Shown: positions 1 to 12,446 of the stretch, piece by piece | Layout: each line of letters begins with the position of its first letter | Numbering within the stretch: position 1 is the stretch's first letter | Notes under the pieces: model-generated | Seen by the model: only the letters and a program-made list of their open reading frames with translations | Told to the model about the DNA's origin: nothing | Database searches by the model: none | Made by a program: the position numbers and the translations under genes | Assembly: GCF_003086295.3 (NCBI RefSeq) | Contig: NC_092050.1 | Coordinates: forward strand, 148,372,699 to 148,436,698 | Length of the DNA stretch: 64,000 bases | Origin: Arachis hypogaea | Taxonomy: Eukaryota > Streptophyta > Magnoliopsida > Fabales > Fabaceae | Direction of reading: 5' to 3'

Positions 1-38
1 TTAATTTGTTAATTATTTAATATTATGTTTGTGTTTAG

Positions 39-1981
39 GGTTCTCGAATGTTGCAATGTGACCACTACATGCCGCCGGATCGGTACAATCCAATAGTGGA
101 GGGGTATTTACGGGACACAGGCTTTTATCATGTTTCACAGATTGGAGTTGTCCAATGTCAGTCGGCATTGGTTAATGCTCTGGTCGAGAGATGGCGCCCT
201 GAGACCCACACGTTCCACTTTCCGGTTGGTGAGTGCGCCGTGACACTGGAGGATGTGGCGTTAATTCTTGGTTTTTCGACAAATGGTTTGCCAGTTACGG
301 GACCGACATTGAGCAGTTATGAGGCTTTAGAGGCTGAATGCTTGGATCAGTTTGGTGTTGCACCTATGAAGGCAGACTGCAGGAGAAGTTTCATCAAGTT
401 GGTTTGGTTTCGAGCATTGAAAGATCGATTAGTGTTGGTTGATGATATCCAGATTCAGAGGTACGTGAAGTGCCACATAATGTTATTGTTTGGGACCGTT
501 ATGTTTGGAGATAAGTCTGCAGCAAGGGTGCACTGGAAGTTCCTGCCGTTACTCCGTAACTTTGCCGGGATCATACAGTTCAGTTGGGGATCGGCCTGCC
601 TGGCACACCTGTATAGATCGTTGTGTAGAGCAACTCGTGTCGACTGTAAGGAGATTGATGGTCCGCTGATACTGTTGCTTGCCTGGGCTTGGACCCGTCT
701 ACCATTCATTGCGCCGATTCCAAGCAATCCTCAAATCTTTCCGATTGCAAATAGGTAAATTTAATTACTAAACGCTTTGAAATAGTGTATTTTAAATTGT
801 ATCCATAAATGTAAGTTAGCGAATCGCTTGATGTCAGGTGGCATAACTGGGAACGTGAGAATCGGCCTTACAGATTTCGTACCCTTGAGAACTATAGGAG
901 AGATTTGGATGTTCTGCAAGAAGGACAGGTTTGTTGTAATAAATAAGTAGTTCTTTTCGTTTATCCGTGTTATTATTCTGTGTGTAATCCTCGGTTACTT
1001 GCATAATGTGTGCAGTTTGTTTGGGAGCCTTATGCAATTGGAAGGACCGATTCGGACGTGATTCCTCCTGACATCCGTCAGCATTCTGCTATTTGGAGTG
1101 CCACAGTTCCACTTATATCTTTTGACTGTATTGAGTGGCATGCATCTGATAGACTGAGGAGACAATTTGGCTTGACTCAGGGCGTTCCTAATTAGGAGCG
1201 AGACCTAGGTGAAGCACACGGCGAAGTTCTGACAGGTCCGAAGAATCAAGATTGGTCTGGAACCCACTCATTCTGGGTTATGCATTGGATGAACTGGTAT
1301 AGTCATGTTCTTGTCGATGACACGGTGCCCTCACAACATCAGGCAGATATCTACTTGCATTGGTACCGAGGTACATATGGTGACCACTTGCATCTGTCAC
1401 AGATCGAACCGCAAGAGAATCAGCACGGTGATCCTATGCATAATCAGGAGAACCAAAAAGTACAATCACCACCACCACCATCGCCACCGCAACCACCACC
1501 GCCCCCCTCACAAACACAGGCACAACAAGAGCCTGAGCAGTTCACTCCATACATTCCTAACACGCATTCTGCGGATTACTTGACTCCACCAGTATATCAG
1601 CAGTACTGGAGTGTCCCGCACCAAGAACTGAATTCCATTCCCACAGTAAATTCACCATCCGGCATAAGGGGAAGCTCTACTGCAATAACATGCTTTTATT
1701 TCTGTCTTTGCCATGGTTATTGTGACTACAATGTGCAGAATGAACATGCCATTAACATGTCCATGACAGTAATCGTGATTGGAACTACTGAAATTCACAT
1801 TAATAACATGATGTCCAATATCATTGCCCTTTTTGCATTCAGAATGAGAATGAGAACGAGAATGAGAGTCTTTGTTTGCGATGAAGCGGTGATGGCCAAA
1901 GGGGAAGGGGAAAGGGAAGGGAAGGTGGAGGGGATGGTGGTGATGGAAGGGGGTTATGGCGGGGAAAAGGGTGGAGGGTAG
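39..1981 (+). pseudogene. Plant mobile domain (PMD) gene, interrupted by an in-frame TAG
   Basis: This is a plant mobile domain protein of the kind often labelled 'serine/threonine-protein phosphatase 7 long form homolog' in legumes. The family is linked to transposons and to MAIN-like nuclear proteins. Exon A (39-754, after a TTTAG acceptor) carries YNPIVEGYLRDTGF, ERWRPETHTFHFPVGECAVTLEDVALILG, split here by function into the WRPETHTFH and TLEDVALILG signatures, and SWGSACLAHLYRSLCR. Exon B is 838-928 and exon C starts at 1016; both junctions are GT-AG and keep frame (ANR|W; EGQ|FVWEPYA). A TAG at 1193-1195 falls where the family usually has Gln (GVPxQER), so CAG to TAG is likely. The frame then stays open through GEVLTGPKN, a proline-rich stretch and a Gly/Glu-rich tail to 1981. 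The 5' exons lie outside the window. The tail beyond about 1680 may not be coding. Confidence 0.72.
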
Positions 1982-2236
1982 AGGCAGAGGAGGAGGGAGC
2001 AGCGATTATATTGTTAGGGTTAGGGATTGGGTTTGGAGATGAAGGGAGATGAGAGGTGAGAGGTATTTATGGAATTGTAAAAAAAATTTGGTCATTTTTG
2101 TCGAACAAAATATACTTATATAAGTATAACTTTAGTTTTAATTTTTCATGGTCAGTTTTGTCAGCGTTCGAATCTTTTATGGTCAAAAATGGCTATTTAC
2201 TCTTTTAAACCCTATACAGCTAAACTTGTTACTAAT
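1982..2236. other. Intergenic flank between PMD gene and copia element
   Basis: No gene seen. The sequence after the PMD frame is GA-rich and then AT-rich. It looks like the 3' end of the PMD-associated unit, cut by the insertion at 2237. Confidence 0.5.
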
Positions 2237-2466
2237 TGTTGATATTATATTCAAATAATTTAGTCAATTAGTTGCTAGGTGTAAATTAGGTTAGATTAGG
2301 TCAGCTAATTAGCGGTTAGATGTCAATTGGGTTAGATTATAATTAATTATAAATAATTATGTTTTATCTTTAGTAGGTATTAAAATGATTAATTAGTGTA
2401 TATAAATATATGAGCTGAGGAGTTCAAAAACCTAAAGCTTTTCACATTAAAATCACTGTCAAAATA
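2237..2466 (+). repeat. Copia-1 5' LTR
   Basis: It starts TGTTGATATTATATTC and ends CACTGTCAAAATA. It matches 8706-8935 over its whole length with scattered substitutions, by eye about 85-90 percent identity. The 3' dinucleotide reads TA, not CA, in both copies. Confidence 0.88.
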
Positions 2467-2479
2467 TGATATCAAAATA
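2467..2479 (+). other. Primer binding site of Copia-1 (decayed)
   Basis: TGATATCAAAATA directly follows the 5' LTR and resembles TGGTATCAGAGC, the initiator-Met tRNA complement used by plant copia elements. Confidence 0.6.
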
Positions 2480-2714
2480 TAGGGTTCTTTGGTTTTTAGC
2501 CATTTTTTTTTATTTTTCAGCCATCACTTTCTATGGTATTTTATTAGTTTGCTGCTCTTATCTGAAAAAAAAAATCAAGCCTATAGCCAATCTCAAAAGG
2601 TTCCAGCCACTTTATCATTATCTTCTTTAAACCATCTATTTCAGTCTCTATTTATTTTTTATCTCTCTTCTTTTCAAATTTTGTTTGTGTTCCCATCATT
2701 TTTTTCCTTGTGAA

Positions 2715-2896
<182 letters not shown>

Positions 2897-2947
2897 TTTT
2901 TGTATAACTTCTAAACATTAAAATTTAGCATTTTCTTAAAATTTAGA

Positions 2948-3470
2948 ATGTCCAGTGCTAGTACAAATACTCCAGTAGAAGATGCGACAACCCTAAATAT
3001 TCATCTTAAATTGTCCAATATTGTATCAATTACTTATGACTTTTCTGGTACTCCTACAATTACATCTAAAAAACTGAATGGTAAAAGCTTTTTTGGATGG
3101 TCAGCATCTGTTGAATTATGGTTCATAGGTCAAGGTCTCTCAGACACTAAATCTACTAATGAAATTCTTGAAGAAAATATAACTCAATGAAAAATGTTTG
3201 ATAATCAATTGTGTGCATTATTATGACAGTCAGTTGATCCTGCATCTTGGTTAATTTAAGGTCTTTTAAGATCTATTCTTCCTTTTGGAAAAAGACTCAC
3301 AACTTATTTGCAAATGATATTTAGCGCCTATATGATTCCGCTTAGAAATGGGTTTCCCTTAAGCAGATTGATCATGATATGACCATTTTTGTTACTCAAA
3401 CCCAAGCTACAGTGGAGGAGTTAAAAATTATTTCTACAAACCAACACTCTAAAAGCCTTCAAGACAAAGC
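2948..3470 (+). pseudogene. Copia-1 gag fragment, 5' half
   Basis: This is the N-terminal part of a copia gag. It opens MSSASTNTPVED and carries the hallmark TSKKLNGKSFFGWSASVELW (KLNG.NF..W type). A stop at 3188-3190 and later frame breaks end it, though related residues (QLCALL, QSVDP) continue. It is cut by the solo LTR at 3475 and resumes after 5148. Confidence 0.8.
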
Positions 3471-3474
3471 TGGA

Positions 3475-5148
3475 TGATGAGCGGATAATTTATACGCTTT
3501 TTGGCATTGTTTTTAGTATGTTTTTAGTAGGATCTAGTTACTTTTAGGGATGTTTTCATTAGTTTTTATGTTAAATTCACATTTCTGGACTTTACTATGA
3601 GTTTGTGTGTTTTTCTGTGATTTCAGGTATTTTCTGGCTGAAATTGAGGGACTTGAGCAAAAATCAGATTCAGATGTTGAAGAAGGACTGCTGATGCTGT
3701 TGGATTCTGACCTCCCTGCACTCAAAGTGGATTTTCTGGAGCTACAAAACTCAAAATGGCGTGCTTTCAATTGCATTAAAAAGTAGACATCCAGGGCTTT
3801 CCAGAAATATATAATAGTCCATACTTTGGTCGAGTTTAGATGACGCAAAAGGGCGTTCAACGCCAGTTCTACGCTATAGTCTGGAGTTAAACGCCAGAAA
3901 CACGTCACGAACCAGAGTTGAACGCCAGAAACACGTTACAAACTGGCGTTCAACTCCAAGAATGATCTCTCCACGTGTAAACTTCAAGCTCAGCCCAAGC
4001 ACACACCAAGTGAGCCCCGGAAATGGATTTATGCATCAATTACTTACTTCTGTAAACCCTAGTAACTAGTTTAGTATAAATAGGACTTTTTACTATTGTA
4101 TTAGACATCTTATGATTTTTAGTTCAACTTAGGATCATATTGATCACGTTTGGGGGGCTGGCCATTCGGCCATGCCTAGACCATTATCACTTATGTATTT
4201 TCAAACGTTAGAGTTTCTGCACTCCATGGATTAAAGTGTGGAGCTCTGCTGTTCCTCATGATTTAATGCAAAGTAATACTGTTTTTTTATTCAATTCAAC
4301 TTATTTCGCTTCTAAGATATTCATTCGTACTTCAACATGAATGTGATGAACGTGACAATCATCATCATTCCCCCACGAACGCGTGCCTGAAAACCACTTC
4401 CGTTCCACCTTAGATTGAATGAATATCTCTTGGATCTCTTAATCAGAATCTTCGTGGTATAAGCTAGATTGATGGCGGCATTCATGAGAGTCCGGAAAGT
4501 CTAAACCTTGTCTGTGGTATTCCGAGTAGGATTCAGGGATTGAATGACTATGACGAACTTCAAACTCGCGAGTGCTGGGCGTAGTGACAGACGCAAAAGG
4601 AGGGTGAATCCTATTCCAGTATGATCGAAAACCTCAGATGATTAGCCGTGCTGTGACAGAGCATTTGGACCTTTTTCACAAGAGGATGGGATGTAGCCAT
4701 TGACAACGGTGATGCCCTTACATAAAGCTTGCCATGGAAAGGAGTAGGACTGATTGGATGAAGACAGCAGGAAAGCAGAAGTTCAGAAGAACGAAAGTAT
4801 CTCTATACGCTTATCTGAAATTCCCACCAATGAATTACATAAGTGTTTCTATCTTTATTTTCTATTTATTTATTATTTATTTTCGAAAACTCCATAACCA
4901 TTTGATATCCGCCTGACTGAGATTTACAAGGTGACCATAACTTGCTTCATACCGACAATCTCCGTGGGATCGACCCTTACTCACGTAAGATTTTATTACT
5001 TGGACGACCCAGTGCACTTGCTGGTTAGTTGTGCGAAGTTGTGAAGTTATGTTTGGACCATGGTATTGTGCACCAGTTATTGGCGCCATTGCCAGGGAGA
5101 GAACGAACAACAAATTTTACAACCTCAGAGTAACAATTTCGCATACCA
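3475..5148 (+). mobile_element. Solo LTR of a Ty3/gypsy element, nested in Copia-1 gag
   Basis: The unit is 1,674 bp, starts TGATGAGCGGATAATTTATA and ends CGCATACCA. It is flanked by a perfect 5-bp direct repeat CTGGA (3470-3474 and 5149-5153), the mark of LTR-element insertion. No internal coding region or second LTR exists, so the element was lost by LTR-LTR recombination. From memory it resembles a very abundant peanut gypsy LTR. It contains repeats of a GGCGTT/AACGCC motif near 3850-3960, and TGGCGCCATTGCC near 5081, which is LTR sequence, not a PBS. Confidence 0.88.
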
Positions 5149-5153
5149 CTGGA

Positions 5154-5960
5154 CAATTAGTATATGGTAATGGTTTTACATGCAATGCACCCAAATATAT
5201 ACATCCTCAAATTCAGTTGAAGTCGCTGCCACGGTAATTGCATCAAGTTTTCGTGGTGGTCGAAAAACTCGTAGAGCTTAAAGAGGACGTAGAAGTCAAG
5301 CGGGCCAACGCCCCGATCATCCCCAATGCTCCTACTGTAAGTGACTTGGGCATATTAAAGATACATGCTATTTTCTTTATGGATTTCCTGAGAAAACTGT
5401 CAATGTTGCTCGGATAGGATTCGACCACAATGAAGAGAAAACAATTGATGCACCTTCTAGTAATCAATCAGTTGCCATTTCTCCAATAGAATTTAATGAA
5501 TATCTTCAGTTGTGGGTAGCAAAATAGAAGCCATCTCCTGATACCACTATTACTCACTTGAATAATTTTACAGCATGCATATCTTAATCTGGTAATACTT
5601 CAAGTTCTTAGGTAATTGATTTGGGTGCCTTAGATCACGTTGCTGATAACAAATCCCTATTTGCCTCTCTTTTTTCACCTACATTTTCTAAATTTATTAC
5701 TTTAGCAGATGGATCCAAAGTCGTTGTCATAGGAGTTGGCTTTGTCTCACCTACTAAATCTGTGTCATTAACCTCAGTTTTATTTATCAAAAACTACCCT
5801 TTCAATTTAATTTCACTCAACAAGCTTACCTAATCTCTTAATTATTGTTTTGTCACATTTGATGTTGACTCCTTTGTTATACAGGACCGTCGTACGAGAA
5901 ACACAATTGGTGCAGGATATGAGTCACAAGGTCTCTACCATCTTGGGTCAACTCATCCCA
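5154..5960 (+). pseudogene. Copia-1 gag C-terminus, zinc-knuckle region and protease
   Basis: After the solo LTR the copia frame resumes. A gag tail is followed by a knuckle-like stretch (CSYCK.LGHIKDTCYF type, about 5325-5375) and a protease region near 5615-5830. The protease reads VIDLGALDHVADN, where DSGA is expected, so the catalytic Asp-Ser-Gly is replaced. A GAG-preintegrase-like LYHLG follows near 5935. Several stops interrupt it. Confidence 0.7.
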
Positions 5961-6830
5961 TGGTATGTATAGCTGTTGCATTACCTAATCTCCTCCATAA
6001 CCGGTTAGATCATTCAAGTCTATCAAAACTTAAAACTATGGTTCCTACTTATGCTAAGTTAGAATCTTTGAATTGTGAATCCTGCCAACTTAGAAAGCAT
6101 GTTAGGTCTTCCTTTGTTAATCACAATAAGGATCACTACGAGTCATCTCTTTTTTCTCTTATTCATTTTGGTATATGGGGTCTTAGTCATGTGTCTTCTT
6201 CGGGCTTTAAGTATTTTGTTACTTTCATTGATAATTTTTCTCGTTGTGCTTGGTTATATTTAATGAAAGATCGTTCTGAACTATTTTCCATCTTTACTTC
6301 CTTTGTTGCTGAAATTCAAATACAATTTGATAAAACTATTAAGGTTCTTCGTAGCAACAATGCTAGAGAATATTTTTCCAAATCTTTTTCTTCTTTTATG
6401 ACATCTCATGGTATTTTATACTAGCCCACATATCCCCACCCACCACAATAAAATGGAGTTGCTAAAAGAAAAAATAGACATTTCATTAAAATAACCTGTA
6501 CTTTATTATTACATTCTAATGTACCTATATGTTTTTGGAGAGATGCAGTCTTAATAGCTTGTTATTTAATTAATCGTATGCCATCCTCTATTTTCAATAA
6601 TTGAGTTTCACATTCCATTTTTTTCCCTATGGATAAATTGTACCATGTTCCTCCTCGTGTGTTTGGGTGTACTTGTTTTCTTCATGATCTCTCTCTTGGT
6701 CAAGATAAGTTATCTGCTCGGTCTATTAATGTATTTTTCTTGGGTACTCTAGGCTCCAAAAAGGGTAAAGATATTACTCTTCTGTTACTCATCATCACTA
6801 TGTTTCTGTTGATGTGACATTTTTTTAAGA
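5960..6830 (+). pseudogene. Copia-1 integrase fragment
   Basis: Integrase signatures are readable: a preintegrase zinc region (NRLDHSSLSKLK ... NCESCQLRKH), then the rve core with YFVTFIDNFSRCAWLYLMKD and KVLRSNNAREYFS (RSDNG expected; the Asp is Asn). After a stop at 6421-6423 it continues with NGVAKRKNRH (consensus NGVAERKNRH, catalytic Glu changed). A further piece (RVFGCTCFLHDLS) follows to about 6815. Confidence 0.82.
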
Positions 6831-7214
6831 CACAACATACTTTACCTCACATGTTGACTCTAATGTTGTCTCACAAGTTCTTCTAATTCCTTATTTTGGT
6901 CCATCCTTATTGTCCTTACTAGAAAATCCAACAACCACTATAAATGGTCTATCCACTAATGCTGAGATGGTAGAGGATAGTGGCATATGTTCAACTTCTT
7001 TGGTTTCCCCTACTATGGATCAAATTGTATCTATTGATGAGCTTCTGATTGCTCTTTGAAAAGGTAATCGTAACACAAGAAATCCTCATTCAATTTATAA
7101 TTTCTTGAGCTTTCATCAATTGTCCCCACCATACTATGCTTTTGTTTTCACATTATCTTCTATACCTACGTCTAAGTGTGTCATGAAGGACTCTCTCTTC
7201 CAGGATGGAGATAA

Positions 7215-8100
7215 GCTATGATTGATGAAATGAATGCTTTAGAGTATAGTGGTACATGAGAGTTGATTCGTCTTCCTCCAGGAAAATCAGTGGTTGAGTC
7301 CCGATGGGTGTATGCTGTTAAGGTTGGACTTGATAGCTTAATTGATCATCTTAAGGCTCGTTTGGTTGCTAAGGGTTGCAGTCAAACATATGGGCAAGAT
7401 TATCAAGAAACTTTTTCTCCGATAGCAAAGATTAATTCTGTTTGCATTTTCCTTTGTATTGCGATAATCTGTCATTGGCCATTGTATCAATTAGATATCA
7501 AGAATGCTTTTTTCACCGAGAACTTGACGAGGAAGTACACATGGAACAACCACCTGGATTTGTTGCTCAGGGAGAGTCGGGATTGGTTTGCAATTTGAAA
7601 CGCTCCCTTTATGGTTAAAACAATCTCCTCGAGCTTGGTTTAGCAAATTCAGCTCTGTTATTCAAATATTTGGCATGAAAATAAGCGAATCTAACCACTT
7701 AGTGTTCTATCAACACAACTCACATAGATAGTGCATCTATTGAGTTGTTTATGTGAATGATATAGTCATCACTGGTAATACTCATGAGGGGATAACAAAG
7801 TTAAAGAAACATTGTTTCATCACTTTCAAACTTAGGATTTAAGTAAACTCAAGTACTTCCTTGGTATTAAGATTGCTCAATTTAAAGATGGAGTTGCTAT
7901 ATCTCAACAGAAATATGCCCTTGATATATTGGAAGAAACAGGTTTGGTGAATTGCCAACGTAATGACAGTCCAATAGGTCTTAATATTAAATTACTACCT
8001 AACCAAAGGGAACATTTTTCTAATCCTGGGAGATATCGAAAGAAAAACTGAACTATACCTCACTATTACTAGACCAAATACTTCATATCCTATTAGTGTA
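7215..8100 (+). pseudogene. Copia-1 reverse transcriptase fragment
   Basis: RVT_2 motifs appear in order: VVESRWVYAVK, ARLVAKGCSQTYGQDY, ETFSPIAKI, YQLDIKNAFF, then after frame changes SPRAWFSKF and a YVND box at 7750-7761 where YVDD is required. LKYFLGIKI-like and TRPNTSYPISVVSQFM pieces follow. The Asp to Asn change and the frame breaks make it inactive. Confidence 0.85.
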
Positions 8101-8199
8101 GTGAGTCAGTTTATGCAATCTCCTTGCATTGATCATTGGGATGTTGTAATGTAAATTGTAAAATATATTAAGAAAGTCCCAGGCTAAGGATGATTATAC

Positions 8200-8698
8200 A
8201 AAGATAAAGGAAATGCCCAAGTCATTGGCTGTTGTGATGCTGATTAGGTAGGTTCTTCTATTGATAGATGATCTACTTTTGGGTATTATGTCTTTCTTGG
8301 TTTCCCTTATATTTTGGAAAAATCATAAATAAAGCGTTGTTGTACAATCAAGTGCATAAACAAAGTATCACACAATGGCATTAGTGGCTTGTGAGTTAAT
8401 ATGGGTCAAGCAATTCCTCTCAGAGTTGAAGTTCGAGATAGTTAACTAAATGATGTTATATTGTGATAATCAAGCAGCACTCCACATTGCATCCAGTTCA
8501 GTATTTTATGAAAGAATTAAACACATAGAGGTGGATTGTCATTTCATAAAGCAGAAGGTTATATCTAAAGAAATTGTCACTAAATTTGTTAATTCAAGTG
8601 AACAATTGGTTGATATTCTCACAAAGTCTCTTAAAGATCCTCGTAGTAATTACATTTGTAACAAGCTTGGTGCATATAATATATATGCTCTAACTTGA
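8200..8698 (+). pseudogene. Copia-1 RNase H fragment
   Basis: The end of pol carries [30 protein letters not shown] and [10 protein letters not shown], the standard copia RNase H tail. Decayed pieces (CDAD.VGSS) lie upstream. The stop at 8696-8698 is directly followed by the purine tract and 3' LTR. Confidence 0.88.
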
Positions 8699-8705
8699 AG
8701 GGAGA

Positions 8706-8935
8706 TGTTGATATTATATTCAAATAATTTAATCAATTAATTTATAGGTGTCAATTAGGTTAGATTAGGTCAGTCAATTAGCTATCAGGTGCCAATTAGG
8801 TTAGATTAGAATTAATTATGAATCATTATATTTTATCTTTAGTTGATATTGTAATGATTAATTAGTATATATAAATATATGAACTAAGAAGTTTAGAAAC
8901 CTCAAGCTTTTCACATTAAAATCACTGTCTAAATA
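8706..8935 (+). repeat. Copia-1 3' LTR
   Basis: This is the second copy of the 230-bp LTR, preceded by the polypurine tract. It differs from the 5' copy by scattered substitutions, so the insertion is not recent. Confidence 0.88.
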
Positions 8936-9794
8936 GTAATATTATTTGATTTGTACAACCATTTTCATTGATAATTTTTTAAGCTAAAAAAATTACTTAT
9001 GGAATTTATAAAGATGTTGTACCTTAAGATGCAATTGGGTGGGAAAGTTAAGAGATGTGGAATAGTGATTTCTTACAGTTAGCTAGAAGCAAAGGATTTT
9101 TTTTCCTAAATACAATTGAAGATTTGTTTTCCTTTAAAAAAAAGTCTTGAATACTTTTTCTCACTCTCAGTAGTCAATATTCAGTAACTTTTGCTTACAT
9201 TCCCTTTGTCTCTTGAGAAAAATGTTTCTTAAAGTGATATTCTTATACACACCAATTCTGATTCTTCAAACTTCATACATACGGAATTTGCTTCTTCTTC
9301 TGCTTCAATCTCACCACCACCAACCACTCCCTTTTGCAGTCACACATACCAAACCTACACCCAATCTCAAAAATTGAAACTTTTCTTAAATCTCATTACA
9401 AAAGTTATAATCTTTTTTCGTACAATTAAGGTGGAGAACAAGGAACAAGTGAAGAATAAAGAAAAAGCTGAAGCAAAGTTCAAGTAAATATATGAAAGGT
9501 ATGATATTAAGTAATCCCAAAAAACACCAGATATATGAAGAAAAGTTGCGGTAAAAGAAAAGTCACACCTTATTACATGGTGCGAGTTGCAAGCACCTGT
9601 CACAACGGACACATGGCGGCACACAGCCATCTTGTAGGGTGCGAGATATCTTTGTTAGTAGCATGCTCACTGTGAGATGTTGTGGTGCCCATATCCACTG
9701 TGAATCACTCATATCCCCCATAGCCGTGTACAACACCAATAAGGGAACCATTTCAAAATTAAATTCTAATTTTTTTTTCAACTGAAATCCTTTT
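8936..9794. other. Intergenic, between two retrotransposons
   Basis: No gene recognised. There is a pyrimidine-rich stretch near 9290-9330 and a less AT-rich patch at 9570-9740 with short open frames of no recognised family. Confidence 0.4.
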
Positions 9795-10142
9795 TGTTTT
9801 GTGATGCTTGGAGACTCGGAGGTATAGCTCGGCCATGAGAAAGAGAGCTCTCCGAACTTCTCTGAACACCAGGCGAGCGAGCACCTATGAAAAGGACTCC
9901 AACGTTCAAGTCCATAAAGGAATCGACAAACTATTATTATCGAATGAATATTCGAGCTTATAATGAATTGCTGAGTTGTGTTTTATGATATATCTTTTCT
10001 TTGTAATATGTGTTTGGATATATAATTAAAATTAGGCGTCAAATTATTAGCATGGTTGAAAAGTGGACCTTGGATAGAAATTACCTACCCAGAATTGGTC
10101 TCTGAGTTATAGTCGGTTACCGAGCTTATAGAGAACAGAACA
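9795..10142 (-). repeat. Gypsy-Tat 3' LTR (left)
   Basis: On the plus strand it starts TGTTTTGTGATGC and ends GAACAGAACA. It shares GGTATAGCTCGGCCA, TCTCTGAACACCAGGCGA and TTATTATTATCGAATGAATA with the right copy. It is shorter than the right copy by small deletions. Confidence 0.82.
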
Positions 10143-10670
10143 CAGCCCCCAAGCTTGGCCCATTTGTTGTTTTTTTTTTTTTTTCAAATAAGCATGTTGA
10201 GTTTCATGATATATCGATTGACCCTATAACTCGGAGACATATGCTATCCCCAAAGGTCAACGTGTGTTTTGACATGCATGGAACAAACATTTGTTAGAGG
10301 GCACTAACTTGATGTAATTTAATTGACATGACTCATGAGTTTTTCTCAAGGAAATCTGGGTCGTTGATTTGTGGGAAATGGATAGTTTACAAGATGGCTT
10401 GATGTTTGGATTTTATTGCTTGGGAGTCGTATATGTGAGTAGTGGTAATAATGAAGTAAACTATTTCGTGTAGGGGAGAGTTAGTAAAGGGGAAATAGTT
10501 GGAAGTGGAAAGGTTGATAAGTTTTATGGCTTTTCGGAAAAGAAAAAAAAGAACCAAAAGGTCAGTTTTCTTTGTATTACACATTTTCATCTTTGCTTTC
10601 TGGCTCATTTTCTCTATCACTATCTCTGTGTCTTCTTTCAAATTTGATTTTTTGTTGTTTTGGGTGGGCT

Positions 10671-12446
10671 ATGTCGAAAGACAAAGGGAAACATGTGTGG
10701 TCAGTTGACAATTCATATGGTTGGATTAACGCTGATGTGAGATGTCGTAGTTCTCTTTTTAGTGATACTGAGTCTGTCTCTAGTTTAAATGATGTTTATT
10801 GGGGGGGCAAAAATGGAGCTAGGGTTGAGATTTTGTACTGTGGAGAAAATGACAGAATGTGTGATAAGAGCGAAGATTGGATTTACATTTACATTTATAC
10901 ATGCATGTTGATCGAACTAAGCATGAGGTTGCCGTTTACATATTGAGTATGGGGTGCTATATCAACTTAACTGTTCTCCCATCCCAACTGCATCCGAATT
11001 CTTGGGAATTTGTGAATGCCTTTGAAGTGTTAATGGATTATCTCAACTATTCTATCTCCATAGATGTCTTTTTTTGCTCTATTTCAGGCGAAAGGTGTTC
11101 GTTGTGGCCTGTGGGTGAATCTTAATTAGTAGTCACCTAGGAAGGTCAATATTTGGTTTGTATAAATCCTCCTATAAGGACTTCAAAGACATGTTTATGA
11201 AAGTTTGTTCAGTAGAGACTGAGTTTCTCTTTTACCTTTTTGAAATGCTGGAAGAGAGATTCTGTTGTATTGGTCATTTGAACCAAATCAAATTCTAGAT
11301 GTAAAGGAAATGAGTAAGAGGCACGAGTTGTTTTTAAAGTTCTTGATGGTGGTGTTTGAAACTAGAGAATTGTTGTCTGTATTTGAACTATTATAGTATG
11401 ACGTAGATTGTGATGTTGTGGTGAAGCATATAGGTAATTGATGTCTTTATATTGTGTTAGGATGTTTTTATGACAAAAGTGATTGATGCAAATATGTTGC
11501 TACTGCAAGAAGCAGGGAATCAAGTCTGACCACCCCTGGACTAAAAGCTTTACTAAACAAGAAAAAGAAAGGCGAAAAAGAGATATCTTCCACAAACACA
11601 GACCAAGAAGGGGGGGTTAAAGTAGTACAGGGGGAACTCAGCCGAAACCGATCATTATGAAGAAAAGGAAAATGTAGCATGGGGAGTCAAGGGAAGAGCC
11701 TTTAGTCGTCTCTCCACCGAGGGAGGGTGGGAAAATATATAGCTCGGTTGAAAGCATTGTGGCGTATAAACGACAAAAGAAATTACATGAGTATCCCTTA
11801 GAGGTGGATCGTCTTCACCATAGTCCGAGCATTATTCTTTTTCTACCATAGCTGATGACTTTGCCCAATCTCCTATTGATGTCGGCTTGATGACAAAGCT
11901 GAAAAAATTGGGGTCAGCCAATATCTCCAAGTATGACGTTGCTCTGTATTTATTTTGTTTATCTGGTTGGGACTTGTTTTGTAGCTATGTAGGATGATTT
12001 TTGCAGGTGATTGGTGTGTGTTTGCTATCAATAGGAAGGACTTAGGAATTGACATTAATGAAAGAAAAGTATGAGGTAGATGAAATTACCAAGCTTTAGA
12101 GTGTGCTGAAGATTAAGGATGAGTTGTTGAATAGTTCGATAGAAGATTTGAAAAACAGGGAAAAGGAGTTGAAATCTGTTGAGAAGAAAATGGCTTTGTT
12201 GGAAAAGGAAGTGAAGGAAGGTGCTGAGGAGAAAGAAAGATTGGTGACCCAAGTTAAGAATTTGGATGTCTCATTATCTGCCAAAGAAAATGAGGTATAC
12301 GAGGTTTTACTCAAGGATTTGATCGTGCAGTATTAGCACGATGTGTGATGGACGTTACGAAGGTCGCCATAAATGGTGAATTGATTGATGATGAGGTACT
12401 AGAAGAGAAGATTGATGATAATATTATTGAGCAACAAAATGATTGA
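10671..12446 (+). pseudogene. Antisense ORF of the Tat element (Transposase_28-like), frameshifted
   Basis: This gene runs opposite to pol inside the Gypsy-Tat element. It starts MSKDKGKHVWSV at 10671 and has a WINADVRCRSSLFSD region. It continues in another frame with LPSQLHPNSWEFVNAFEVLM, then after a splice-like CAG or one-base slip at 11088 with AKGVRCGLWVNL. A coiled-coil C-terminus (LKNREKELKSVEKKMALLEK, 12103-12330) ends near 12446. I recognise the pattern as the 'putative gypsy-type transposon' family (Pfam Transposase_28), known as antisense ORFs of Tat elements. Several frameshifts and stops break it. Its molecular role is not known to me. A partial second copy lies at 13152-13385. 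Confidence 0.68.

Noticed and set aside
2013..2030. TTAGGGTTAGGG, resembling telomere repeat
   Set aside because: Only two units of a non-plant telomere motif (plants use TTTAGGG); chance.
5081..5100. TGGCGCCATTGCC read as a gypsy primer binding site
   Set aside because: It lies inside the solo LTR; the TSD CTGGA and the LTR end are 50-70 bp further on.
9367..9781. Two short minus-strand frames with several cysteines
   Set aside because: No splice context, no family resemblance, and one ends in a retrotransposon boundary.
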